From assembly GCA_036824505.1 (NCBI GenBank), contig DAITAA010000012.1, positions 1 through 64,000 of the forward strand: a DNA stretch of 64,000 bases. The letters run 5' to 3'. Below are positions 1 through 7,619 of this stretch, piece by piece. How positions within the stretch are numbered: the stretch's first letter is position 1; each line of letters opens with the position of its first letter. Both the position numbers and the translations under genes were made by a program. The notes beneath the pieces are model-generated. The model was not told the origin of the DNA. It ran no database searches and saw only the letters and a list, made by a program, of their open reading frames with translations. Source of the stretch: SCUD01 sp036824505 (GTDB taxonomy: Bacteria > Pseudomonadota > Gammaproteobacteria > Steroidobacterales > Steroidobacteraceae).

Positions 1-1605
1 GCCGATCTTGTAGGCGAGCGCCTGGCCGGGCCAGGCGATGTAGCGGTCGATCTCGTTGACGACGTCGGTCTCGGTCTTGGCCGCGTTGTCCATGAAGTAA
101 TCGATCGCCTGCTGGCGCGTCCAGCCCATGTCGTGGATGCCGGTGTCGACGACCAGGCGCACGGCCCGCCACATGTCATAGGTCAGCTGGCCGAAGCGCG
201 AGTATGGGTCCTTGTAGAGGCCGAGGTCGTAGCCGAGGCGTTCAGAATAGAGTGCCCAGCCCTCGACGTAGGCCGTCACGTCGTAGAAGCGCCGGAACTT
301 CGGCAGGTCGGTCTGTTCCTGTGCCAGCGCGATCTGGAGGTGGTGGCCTGGCACGGCTTCGTGCACGGTCAAGACCTCCATCTCGTACTTCGGGCGGACC
401 TCGGGCCGGTACAGGTTCACGTAGTAGTAACCCGGGCGCTTGCCATCGAATGAGGGCCCGCTGTAGTAGGCCGTAGTTGTATTCGGGGCGCTGGTGGCCG
501 GGATTACGCGCACTCCATATGGCGTGCGATAGAGCTTGCCGAAAAGCCTCGGGAGCTCCGGCTCGATCATTTTCGCGGTGTAGACGTAGGCGCGGAACAG
601 CTCGTCCGGCGTCTTGTAGTAGAACTGCGGGTCCGTGCGCAGGTGCTGGAAGAACTCCTGCAGCGTGCCCTTGAAGCCGACTTCCTTCATGACGTCGAGC
701 ATCAGGGCCCGGTTACGCGCGACCTCCTTGAGGCCGATGTCGTGGATCTGTTGTGGCGTCAGGTCCGTCGTCGTGTGGTACCGGGCGCGGTTCGCGTAGA
801 AGGCGCGCCCGTCGGGTGTGTCCCAGATGCCGACGGTGTCGCGACAGGCCGGCAGGTACGCTTCGCGGAATACGCTGGTGAAGCGGCGGTAAGCGGGTAC
901 GACCGCATCCGCGATGACGCGCCGCGCCGCGGCCATCAATCGCTGCCGGTCCGCTTCGGGCACCGCTTCCGGGTACTGCTCGAACCGTTGGAAGAACGGG
1001 CTGTCCTCGGGATCGTCCACGAGCTGCATCTGAAGCTGGGGCAGCACGCGATCCATGATCACGCGCGGCTGCGTGCGCTTGCCGGCTGCCGCAAGGCGCA
1101 GCCGCTCCGAGTACTGGTCGAGGAAGCGGGGCAGGGCGGCGAGGCGCCGGAGCCAGGTGTCGTAGTCCGCGGTCTTCTCGAAGGGCATGATTTCGGCGAC
1201 TTCATTCAGCGATTGCGGGCCTTCGCGGGACCGGATTTCGTAGTACTCGGGATGGAATGGCGCGACCGCGACCCGATTCTCGTATTCGATGCGGACCAGG
1301 TCCCAGGTCAGCTGGTCGGCTGGCGACAGCGCCTCGCGCGGGATGGCGACAAGGTCGACCAGCACCTGCGCATCGGCGGAATCGAGCGCGGCCTGTGCCT
1401 CGGGGCTGATGTCGGGCCAGCGATCGTCGTAACGGGTGTCTCCACGATAGCTGGCGAGCAGTGGATTGTCGGCCAGGTCCCGTTGCCATTCGCGCTCGAG
1501 CAGGACACTGAGTTGCGTGGCGGCGTCCGTGGCGGCCCGGACCGGGAGCGGCGCGAGCAGCATTACGCCGCAAAATGTGGCGAGCAGCAGTCTCAGGCAG
1601 GGCAT
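1..1605 (-). CDS. DUF885 family putative metallopeptidase, secreted (C-terminus off window)
   Basis: The gene reads leftward and runs off the left edge. About 535 codons are visible, starting at ATG 1605 (a second in-frame ATG is at 1563). The N-terminus MPCLRLLLATFCGVMLLAP followed by a small-residue stretch looks like a Sec signal peptide, so the protein is probably periplasmic or a lipoprotein-like envelope enzyme. The motif HEAVPGHHLQ at about residues 415-424 (bases 334-363) is the HExxPGHxxQ signature of DUF885 proteins, a zincin-like family of presumed peptidases. RYIAWPGQALAYKIG near the left edge is the conserved C-terminal block of the same family. The substrate cannot be told. It is divergent from the glycine-cleavage operon and shares its upstream region. 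Confidence 0.85.
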   Translation of the reverse strand, partial: MPCLRLLLATFCGVMLLAPLPVRAATDAATQLSVLLEREWQRDLADNPLLASYRGDTRYDDRWPDISPEAQAALDSADAQVLVDLVAIPREALSPADQLTWDLVRIEYENRVAVAPFHPEYYEIRSREGPQSLNEVAEIMPFEKTADYDTWLRRLAALPRFLDQYSERLRLAAAGKRTQPRVIMDRVLPQLQMQLVDDPEDSPFFQRFEQYPEAVPEADRQRLMAAARRVIADAVVPAYRRFTSVFREAYLPACRDTVGIWDTPDGRAFYANRARYHTTTDLTPQQIHDIGLKEVARNRALMLDVMKEVGFKGTLQEFFQHLRTDPQFYYKTPDELFRAYVYTAKMIEPELPRLFGKLYRTPYGVRVIPATSAPNTTTAYYSGPSFDGKRPGYYYVNLYRPEVRPKYEMEVLTVHEAVPGHHLQIALAQEQTDLPKFRRFYDVTAYVEGWALYSERLGYDLGLYKDPYSRFGQLTYDMWRAVRLVVDTGIHDMGWTRQQAIDYFMDNAAKTETDVVNEIDRYIAWPGQALAYKIG

Positions 1606-1741
1606 GCAAAGGCTCCGATCAGCTGGGTCGGCCGGAGCGCGACTATAACCTGAGCCGATGGCCCCGGCAGGCAGCCGCCGGCACGCGCGGGGAGACCCGC
1701 GGGACGGCGGTTTCCGCTAGAATCTGCCTTATCGCAATGAG

Positions 1742-1917
1742 ATCCTGCCGGAGAGACCGCAGTCGTGCGGCGCCGAAGGCGCAACCCGCCCGGAAACGCT
1801 CAGGCAACAGAACGGCAGGATCTGGCGAACTCTGGAGAGTGGTCCTCGCGGGCCCACCGAAGGGGAGCGGCCCCGGGGACGACCCGGTACCTTATCTCTC
1901 AGGTTTCAGGACAGAGG
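1742..1917 (+). ncRNA. tandem glycine riboswitch upstream of gcvT
   Basis: Two consecutive glycine aptamers are visible. Aptamer 1 is closed by ATCCTGCCG (1742-1750) pairing exactly with CGGCAGGAT (1813-1821) and contains GGAGAGACCG, GCGCCGAAGGCGCAACC and GGAAACGCTCAGGCA blocks. Aptamer 2 is closed by CTCTG (1830-1834) with CAGAG (1912-1916) and carries GCCCACCGAAGGGG and the CTTATCTCTCAGG block. These are hallmark sequences of the gcvT RNA family. Its position 64 bases before gcvT fits glycine-induced expression of glycine cleavage. The closing stem of aptamer 2 overlaps the start of the downstream terminator stem, which suggests a transcriptional on-switch. Confidence 0.93.
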
Positions 1918-1951
1918 GGCGGCGGGCCGGGAAGGACCGCCGCCCCTTTTT
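1916..1951 (+). terminator. intrinsic terminator of the glycine riboswitch expression platform
   Basis: GGGGCGGCGG (1916-1925) pairs perfectly with CCGCCGCCCC (1937-1946) and is followed by five T (1947-1951). The left arm shares base 1916 and neighbouring G residues with the closing stem of aptamer 2, so glycine binding should compete with terminator formation. Confidence 0.85.
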
Positions 1952-1981
1952 CATGCCCCGACCAGCCGAGGCAGCGCGACG

Positions 1982-3067
1982 ATGAGACGGACACCACTCT
2001 ACGAACAGCACGTTGCCGCCGGGGCGCGCATCGTGGACTTTGGCGGCTGGGAAATGCCGGTCAGTTATGGTTCGCAGATCGAGGAACATCACGCGGTGCG
2101 CGGCGATGCCGGCATGTTCGACGTGTCGCACATGTGCACGGTGGACCTGCGTGGCGCCGGTGTGCGCCCGCTGCTGTTGCGTCTCCTCGCCAACGATATC
2201 GGCCGGCTCACGGCGCCGGGCAAGGCGCTGTACAGCTGCATGCTGCGCCCCGACGGCGGCGTACTCGACGACCTGATCGTTTATTTCCTTGAAGATCGCT
2301 GGTTCCGGCTCGTCGTCAACGCCGGAACGGCGGACAAGGACCTGGCATGGATCCGTGAGCTTGCTTCGGGGCTTGGCGTCGCAGTCGTGCCGCGGCGCGA
2401 TCTGGCGATGATCGCGGTGCAGGGTCCGAAGGCGCGCGCAAAGGCGACTCCGCTGTTGCCGGAAGCCTGCCGCAAGCAGGCCCTCGCGCTCGGTAATTTC
2501 TTCGGTCTGCCCTGCGATGAATGGTTCATCGCAAGCACCGGCTACACGGGCGAGGATGGTTACGAGATCTCGCTGCCTGCCGAGTCAGCCGCGGATCTGT
2601 GGAATGCGCTGCTGGCAGCCGGCGTGAAGCCCTGCGGTCTGGGCGCGCGCGACACGCTGAGACTCGAGGCCGGCATGAATCTGTATGGCAATGACATGGA
2701 TGAAACCATTTCGCCCCTCGAGTCCGGTCTCGCGTGGACCGTGGCGCTCGATGGCACCCGCGATTTCATCGGCAAGCCAGCGCTCGAGGCACAGCGCGCT
2801 GCGGGCGTCGCCCGCAAGCTGGTCGGGCTGCTGCTGCTCGAGCGCGGCGTACTGCGCCCGCATCAGCGCGTCGTCGTCGACGGCGCGGGCGATGGCGAAG
2901 TCACCAGCGGTACCTTCTCGCCGACACTGGAGCGCTCAATCGGCTTTGCCAGGGTACCGGCGGCGACCGGAGCAAGCGTCAACGTGGACATCCGCGGGCG
3001 CCTGCTGCCCGCGCGGGTCGTCAAGCCGCCGTTCGCGAAGAACGGCAAGATCATGATTGAACTATGA
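1982..3067 (+). CDS. gcvT: glycine cleavage system T protein (aminomethyltransferase)
   Basis: Transfers the methylene group from the aminomethyl-lipoyl arm of H protein to tetrahydrofolate, releasing ammonia. The 361-residue length is typical. The N-terminus (RTPLYEQHVAAGARIVDFGGWEMPV) and the GGVLDDLIVY segment holding the catalytic Asp are classic GcvT sequence, as is GYTGEDGYEI. It is the first gene after the glycine riboswitch and is followed 13 bases later by gcvH. Start chosen as the ATG directly after the riboswitch terminator; only a weak GAGGCAG stands in front of it. Confidence 0.95.
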   Translation: MRRTPLYEQHVAAGARIVDFGGWEMPVSYGSQIEEHHAVRGDAGMFDVSHMCTVDLRGAGVRPLLLRLLANDIGRLTAPGKALYSCMLRPDGGVLDDLIVYFLEDRWFRLVVNAGTADKDLAWIRELASGLGVAVVPRRDLAMIAVQGPKARAKATPLLPEACRKQALALGNFFGLPCDEWFIASTGYTGEDGYEISLPAESAADLWNALLAAGVKPCGLGARDTLRLEAGMNLYGNDMDETISPLESGLAWTVALDGTRDFIGKPALEAQRAAGVARKLVGLLLLERGVLRPHQRVVVDGAGDGEVTSGTFSPTLERSIGFARVPAATGASVNVDIRGRLLPARVVKPPFAKNGKIMIEL

Positions 3068-3080
3068 GGCGGAGACAGGA

Positions 3081-3473
3081 ATGAGCAACATACCAGGCGA
3101 CCTGCGTTACACGAAAAGCCATGAATGGCTGCGCTCGCTGCCGGATGGCAGCATCGAGATCGGCATCTCGGATCATGCGCAGGCGGCGCTCGGCGACCTC
3201 GTGTTCGTGGAAGTGCCGGAGGCGGGCCGGGTGCTGGCAGCCGGCGACGCCTGCGCGGTCGTCGAATCCGTGAAGGCCGCGTCCGATGTCTACAGTCCCC
3301 TGGGCGGCGAAGTCCTCGCGGGCAACGAGTTGCTCGCGAAGCAACCGGAGCTGATCAACCAGGATCCCTACGGCCAGGGCTGGATACTGCGCCTGCGCCC
3401 GAGTGGCAAGACTGCCGGCGCGGATCTCCTCGACGCCAGGGCCTATGCCGCCGAAGTCGCCGCCGCGGACTGA
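3081..3473 (+). CDS. gcvH: glycine cleavage system H protein
   Basis: Lipoyl carrier that shuttles the aminomethyl group between P, T and L proteins. 130 residues from ATG 3081, which has a GGAGACAGG ribosome site just upstream; an in-frame start further upstream would overlap gcvT and add residues not seen in the family. The lipoylation site is Lys65 in ESVKAASDVYSP. The N-terminal DLRYTKSHEWL is the standard H-protein opening. It lies between gcvT and gcvPA in one operon. Confidence 0.96.
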   Translation: MSNIPGDLRYTKSHEWLRSLPDGSIEIGISDHAQAALGDLVFVEVPEAGRVLAAGDACAVVESVKAASDVYSPLGGEVLAGNELLAKQPELINQDPYGQGWILRLRPSGKTAGADLLDARAYAAEVAAAD

Positions 3474-3475
3474 CA

Positions 3476-4837
3476 GTGCCTTACATCCCGCACACTGGCG
3501 AAGACCTGCGCGTGATGCTCGACCGCATCGGCGTCAAGGGAATCGACGACTTGTTCGACGAGATCCCCGGGGAGCTGCGCGTCAATTCACTGCCGGGCGT
3601 TCCGGCGGCACTGTCGGAGATGGCGGTGTCGCGGTTGGTCGCCGCGCGCGCGGCCAGCGATGGCAGGCCGCTCAACTTCATCGGGGCGGGCGCCTACGAA
3701 CACCACATTCCGGCACCGGTCTGGGCGATCGTGACGCGTGGCGAGCTATACAGCGCCTACACGCCATACCAGGCCGAGGCCAGCCAGGGCACGCTGCAGA
3801 TCATGTACGAGTTCCAGTCGATGATCGCCGGCCTGACTGGCCTCGACGTGTCGAATGCCTCGCTTTATGACGGCGCATCAGCGCTGGCCGAAGCCTGCCT
3901 GATGTCGGTGCGCGCGCACCGTCGCTCGGAAGCCGCGCGTATCCTGATGCCGGCCACCGTCAATCCGACCTGGCGGCGCGTGGCGAAGGTAATAACCGAG
4001 GGTCAGGGGCTCGTTCTGGAAGAGCTGCCATTCGCGGCGGAGCACGGCACGACGGATGCGGCCTCGCTCGAGCGCTTCAAGGGACAGGACATTACGGCGC
4101 TCGTTATCCAGCAGCCGAATTACTTTGGTCAGCTCGAGGACGTCGACGCGCTCTCGCGCTGGGCCCGCGCGAATGGCGCATTGATCATCGCGGCAGTCAA
4201 CCCGATGGCGCTCGCGCTGCTCACGCCGCCCGGTGATTGGGGTGATGGCGGCGCCGATATCGCCTGTGGCGAAGCGCAGCCCTTCGGTGTGCCGCTGTCC
4301 TCGGGCGGACCCTATGTCGGCTTCATGGCGACCCGCATGGAACATGTGCGGCAGATTCCGGGCCGCATCGCCGGGCGCACCGTCGATCTCGACGGCAAGA
4401 CCGGCTTCACCCTGACACTCCAGGCGCGCGAGCAGCACATTCGCCGCGGCAAGGCGACTTCCAACATCTGCACGAATCAGGGTCTGTTGATGGCCGCGGC
4501 GACGGTCTATCTTTCGCTGCTTGGTCCGGCGGGTCTTGAGCGGGTCGCGAGCGCCTGCGTTGCCCGTACTCGCGAACTGGTGGCGGCGCTCTGCGGTCTG
4601 AAGGGCGTGCGCGCGGCCTTCGCCGGCCCGCGATTCCATGAAGCGGTGCTGCTGCTCGACCGGCCGGTTGCGCCAGTGCTCGAATCGCTCGCGGCAGGCG
4701 GCATCGTCGGCGGCCACGACCTTTCGCGCGATTACCCGGGGCTCGGCAATGCGCTCCTGGTCTGCGCGACGGAGACGCGGACCAGCGAAGACATCGTGGC
4801 CTATGCGCGGGCGCTCGAACGCGTGCTCGGCCGATGA
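3476..4837 (+). CDS. gcvPA: glycine dehydrogenase (decarboxylating) subunit 1
   Basis: N-terminal half of P protein in the split, two-subunit form. With GcvPB it decarboxylates glycine on PLP. 453 residues from GTG 3476 (protein begins PYIPHTGEDLRVMLDRIG), two bases after the gcvH stop; the start is set by the family N-terminus, since a longer in-frame reading would run through gcvH. Conserved blocks include YTPYQAEASQGTLQ and SGGPYVGFMATR. The stop overlaps the gcvPB start (ATGA at 4834-4837), implying translational coupling. Confidence 0.95.
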   Translation: MPYIPHTGEDLRVMLDRIGVKGIDDLFDEIPGELRVNSLPGVPAALSEMAVSRLVAARAASDGRPLNFIGAGAYEHHIPAPVWAIVTRGELYSAYTPYQAEASQGTLQIMYEFQSMIAGLTGLDVSNASLYDGASALAEACLMSVRAHRRSEAARILMPATVNPTWRRVAKVITEGQGLVLEELPFAAEHGTTDAASLERFKGQDITALVIQQPNYFGQLEDVDALSRWARANGALIIAAVNPMALALLTPPGDWGDGGADIACGEAQPFGVPLSSGGPYVGFMATRMEHVRQIPGRIAGRTVDLDGKTGFTLTLQAREQHIRRGKATSNICTNQGLLMAAATVYLSLLGPAGLERVASACVARTRELVAALCGLKGVRAAFAGPRFHEAVLLLDRPVAPVLESLAAGGIVGGHDLSRDYPGLGNALLVCATETRTSEDIVAYARALERVLGR

Positions 4838-6297
4838 AAGCCACCGAGCCACTGATCTTCGAGTTGTCGCGCAGCGGGCGTTCGGCGACTGCCCAGCATC
4901 CGCCGGCATCGGTGGCCGAGATACCGGCGCAATTCCGGCGCCGCGCGAGGCCCGTGCTGCCGGAAGTCTCCGAGCTGCAGGTCGTACGCCATTACACGCG
5001 GCTGTCGCAGATGAATTTCAGCATCGACACGCAGTTCTACCCGCTCGGGTCCTGCACGATGAAGTACAACCCCAAGGCCTGCAATTCGCTCGCCATGCTG
5101 CCGGAATTCCTTGGCCGCCACCCGCTGGCGCCCGTGAGCACCGGCCAGGGTTTCATGGCCTGCATGTTCGAGCTACAGGAGATGCTGAAAGCTGTGACAG
5201 GCATGGCCGCCGTGTCGCTGACGCCGATGGCGGGCGCCCAGGGCGAGTTTGCCGGTGTCGCGATGATCCGCGCCTATCACCGCGCGCGCGGCGACCTGGC
5301 ACGCAATGAAATCATCGTTCCGGATGCCGCGCACGGCACGAATCCTGCGACCGCGACCATGTGCGGAATGAAGATCCGCGAGATTGCAACGCTCCCGGAT
5401 GGCGATGTGGATCTTGCGGCGCTCGACGCCGTGCTTTCGCCGGCGACCGCCGGCATCATGCTGACAAACCCCTGTACGCTCGGCGTATTCGAGCGGCGCA
5501 TCGTCGAGGTCGAGCGCAGGGTGCACGCGGCCGGCGGACTGCTTTATTACGACGGCGCGAATCTGAATGCGATCCTCGGAAAAGTCCTGCCCGGGGTCAT
5601 GGGCTTCGATGTGATCCACATGAATCTGCACAAGACCTTTTCGACGCCGCACGGCGGCGGCGGTCCGGGTTCGGGAGCCGTGGGTGTCGGCGAGCGCCTG
5701 CTGGCGTACATGCCGGTGCCTGTCGTCGGTCGCGACGGCGAGCGCTATCGCTGGCTGGACGAACGCGACCTGCCGCAGTCGATCGGACGACTGTCGGGCT
5801 TCATGGGCAATGCCGGCGTGCTGCTGCGCGCCTATGTCTACATGCGCATCCTGGGCGCCGAGGGCATGGAGAGAGTCTCGGAGTTCTCGACCCTGAATGC
5901 CAACTACCTGATGTCGCGCCTGCGCGAGGCGGGTTTCGATGCAGCCTATCCTGAGCGCCGCGCCAGCCACGAGTTCGTCATCACGCTGCGCCGTCAGGCT
6001 CATGAACTCGGCGTCACCGCGATGGACTTCGCCAAGCGCCTGCTCGATTACGGTTTTCACGCGCCGACCACCTACTTTCCGCTGCTCGTGCCGGAATGCC
6101 TGCTGATCGAGCCCACCGAAACCGAGACGCGCGAGGAACTCGACGGCTTCGTGGATGCGCTGGCGGCGATCCAGCGCGAGGCCGCGGCTGACCCTGCGAT
6201 GGTGAAGGCCGCGCCACATACGATGCCGGTGCGGCGGCTGGACGACGTACGCGCGGCGAAGCAGTTGGACGTGGCCTGGAAGCCGGCTCGCGCTTGA
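4834..6297 (+). CDS. gcvPB: glycine dehydrogenase (decarboxylating) subunit 2
   Basis: C-terminal, PLP-binding half of split P protein. 487 residues. The Schiff-base lysine is Lys267 in HMNLHKTFSTPHGGGGPG; PLGSCTMKYNPK near residue 71 and the TNPCTLGVFE block are also diagnostic. It overlaps gcvPA by four bases, and the next gene (dgkA) can start inside its stop codon. Together the four genes make a full T-H-P set; the L protein (lipoamide dehydrogenase) is not in the window. Confidence 0.95.
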   Translation: MKATEPLIFELSRSGRSATAQHPPASVAEIPAQFRRRARPVLPEVSELQVVRHYTRLSQMNFSIDTQFYPLGSCTMKYNPKACNSLAMLPEFLGRHPLAPVSTGQGFMACMFELQEMLKAVTGMAAVSLTPMAGAQGEFAGVAMIRAYHRARGDLARNEIIVPDAAHGTNPATATMCGMKIREIATLPDGDVDLAALDAVLSPATAGIMLTNPCTLGVFERRIVEVERRVHAAGGLLYYDGANLNAILGKVLPGVMGFDVIHMNLHKTFSTPHGGGGPGSGAVGVGERLLAYMPVPVVGRDGERYRWLDERDLPQSIGRLSGFMGNAGVLLRAYVYMRILGAEGMERVSEFSTLNANYLMSRLREAGFDAAYPERRASHEFVITLRRQAHELGVTAMDFAKRLLDYGFHAPTTYFPLLVPECLLIEPTETETREELDGFVDALAAIQREAAADPAMVKAAPHTMPVRRLDDVRAAKQLDVAWKPARA

Positions 6298-6665
6298 ACA
6301 CCCGGCCCGACAAGATGACCGGCCCGGCGCGTCTCGCGCGTGCCTTCGGCAGCAGCTGGCGCGGATTCGCGGCGGCCTGGCGCGAGGAGGCATTCCGGCA
6401 GGAATGTCTGCTGGCGCTGGTCGTGGTTCCACTGGGATGTTGGCTGGGCAGGAACGGGGTCGAGCGAGTGCTGCTGGCAGGCCCGGTGTTCTTCATTCTG
6501 GCCGTCGAACTCCTGAACAGCGCAGTCGAGGCGACGGTCGACCGCATCGGTGCGGAACGGCATCCGCTTTCCGGCATCGCCAAGGAACTCGGCTCGGCGG
6601 CCGTGTTCGTGGCGTTCGCGTTACTCGCATTGGCCTGGGCACTCGTGCTGCTGGACCGGCACTGA
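6294..6665 (+). CDS. dgkA: diacylglycerol kinase (prokaryotic DgkA type)
   Basis: Small inner-membrane kinase that recycles diacylglycerol to phosphatidate. 123 residues from TTG 6294, which overlaps the gcvPB stop; ATG 6315 (MTGPARLARAFGSSW) is an equally good start and no clear ribosome site separates them. The catalytic block ELLNSAVEATVDR and the following GIAKELGSAAVFVAF match the DgkA signature, and three membrane segments are visible. It has no obvious link to glycine metabolism but sits in the same transcriptional run. Confidence 0.92.
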   Translation: MNTRPDKMTGPARLARAFGSSWRGFAAAWREEAFRQECLLALVVVPLGCWLGRNGVERVLLAGPVFFILAVELLNSAVEATVDRIGAERHPLSGIAKELGSAAVFVAFALLALAWALVLLDRH

Positions 6666-6683
6666 GCGCCCGATGAGGTTGCA

Positions 6684-7619
6684 ATGGCGGCGTTGATCTG
6701 CGGTTCGCTGGCCTACGACACGGTCATGGTCTATCCGGGCCGCTTCCGCGACCAGATCCTTGCCAACAAGATCCACATGTTGAATGTTTCTTTCATGGTG
6801 CCGACCATGCGCCGTTACTTCGGCGGCTGCGCCGGCAACATCGCTTACAACCTCAAGCTGCTCGGCGCCGACGGGCATGCGATGGGTGCCGTTGGCCACG
6901 ATTTCCGCCCCTACCGCGAATGGCTCGATTTCAATGGCATGTCCCTGGACCACGTGCGCGTGATCGACACCGAGTTCACGGCCCAGGCCTACATCACCAC
7001 CGATCTCGATGACAACCAGATCACGGCATTTCATCCCGGCGCGATGAATCATTCCCATCTGCTGGAAGTGCCGGACGATGCCGGCATCACGATCGGCATC
7101 CTTGCGCCGGACGGGCGCGAGGGCATGATTGCCCACGCCGCGCAATTCGCGCACGCCGGGATACCATTCATTTTCGATCCCGGCCAGGCCCTGCCGCTGT
7201 TCGGTGGCCAGGATCTCGAGGCTTTCATCGATCAGGCGGTCTGGGTGACGGTCAACGATTACGAGGCGCAGCTGCTGCAGGAACGTACCGGCCTCTCGAC
7301 CCGCGACCTGGCCGCGCGCGTGAAGGCCTATGTGGTGACACGTGGTCCGGAGGGCTCGCTGATTCATGCTGGCGGCCGGACGATCGAGGTGCCAGCCGTG
7401 CGCGCGACGCAGGTCGTGGATCCGACCGGCTGCGGCGACGCCTATCGGGCGGGTCTGCTGTATGGCCTGATGCGCGATATCGACTGGGAGACCACCGGCC
7501 GGATCGCGTCGCTGATGGGTGCCATCAAGATCGCCAGTATCGGCACGCAACACCACACCCTCGCCCCGGGCGAATTCAAAGAGCGATTCCATGCAGCATT
7601 CCAGTACCGGCTGGATTAA
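6684..7619 (+). CDS. PfkB-family carbohydrate/nucleoside kinase (adenosine-kinase-like)
   Basis: 311 residues. The anion-hole/catalytic motif VDPTGCGDAYRAG near the C-terminus is the PfkB signature 2, and FGGCAGNIAYNLKLLG is the N-terminal substrate-side glycine motif. The overall layout resembles bacterial adenosine kinase-like proteins of the family, but ribose, fructose-phosphate or another sugar cannot be excluded. It follows dgkA by 18 bases and its 3' end overlaps the start of the downstream protease gene. Confidence 0.85.
   Translation: MAALICGSLAYDTVMVYPGRFRDQILANKIHMLNVSFMVPTMRRYFGGCAGNIAYNLKLLGADGHAMGAVGHDFRPYREWLDFNGMSLDHVRVIDTEFTAQAYITTDLDDNQITAFHPGAMNHSHLLEVPDDAGITIGILAPDGREGMIAHAAQFAHAGIPFIFDPGQALPLFGGQDLEAFIDQAVWVTVNDYEAQLLQERTGLSTRDLAARVKAYVVTRGPEGSLIHAGGRTIEVPAVRATQVVDPTGCGDAYRAGLLYGLMRDIDWETTGRIASLMGAIKIASIGTQHHTLAPGEFKERFHAAFQYRLD

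Noticed and set aside
643..1653. Long plus-strand open frame (336 codons)
   Set aside because: It is antisense to the DUF885 gene, whose signal peptide, HExxPGHxxQ motif and C-terminal block are on the minus strand.
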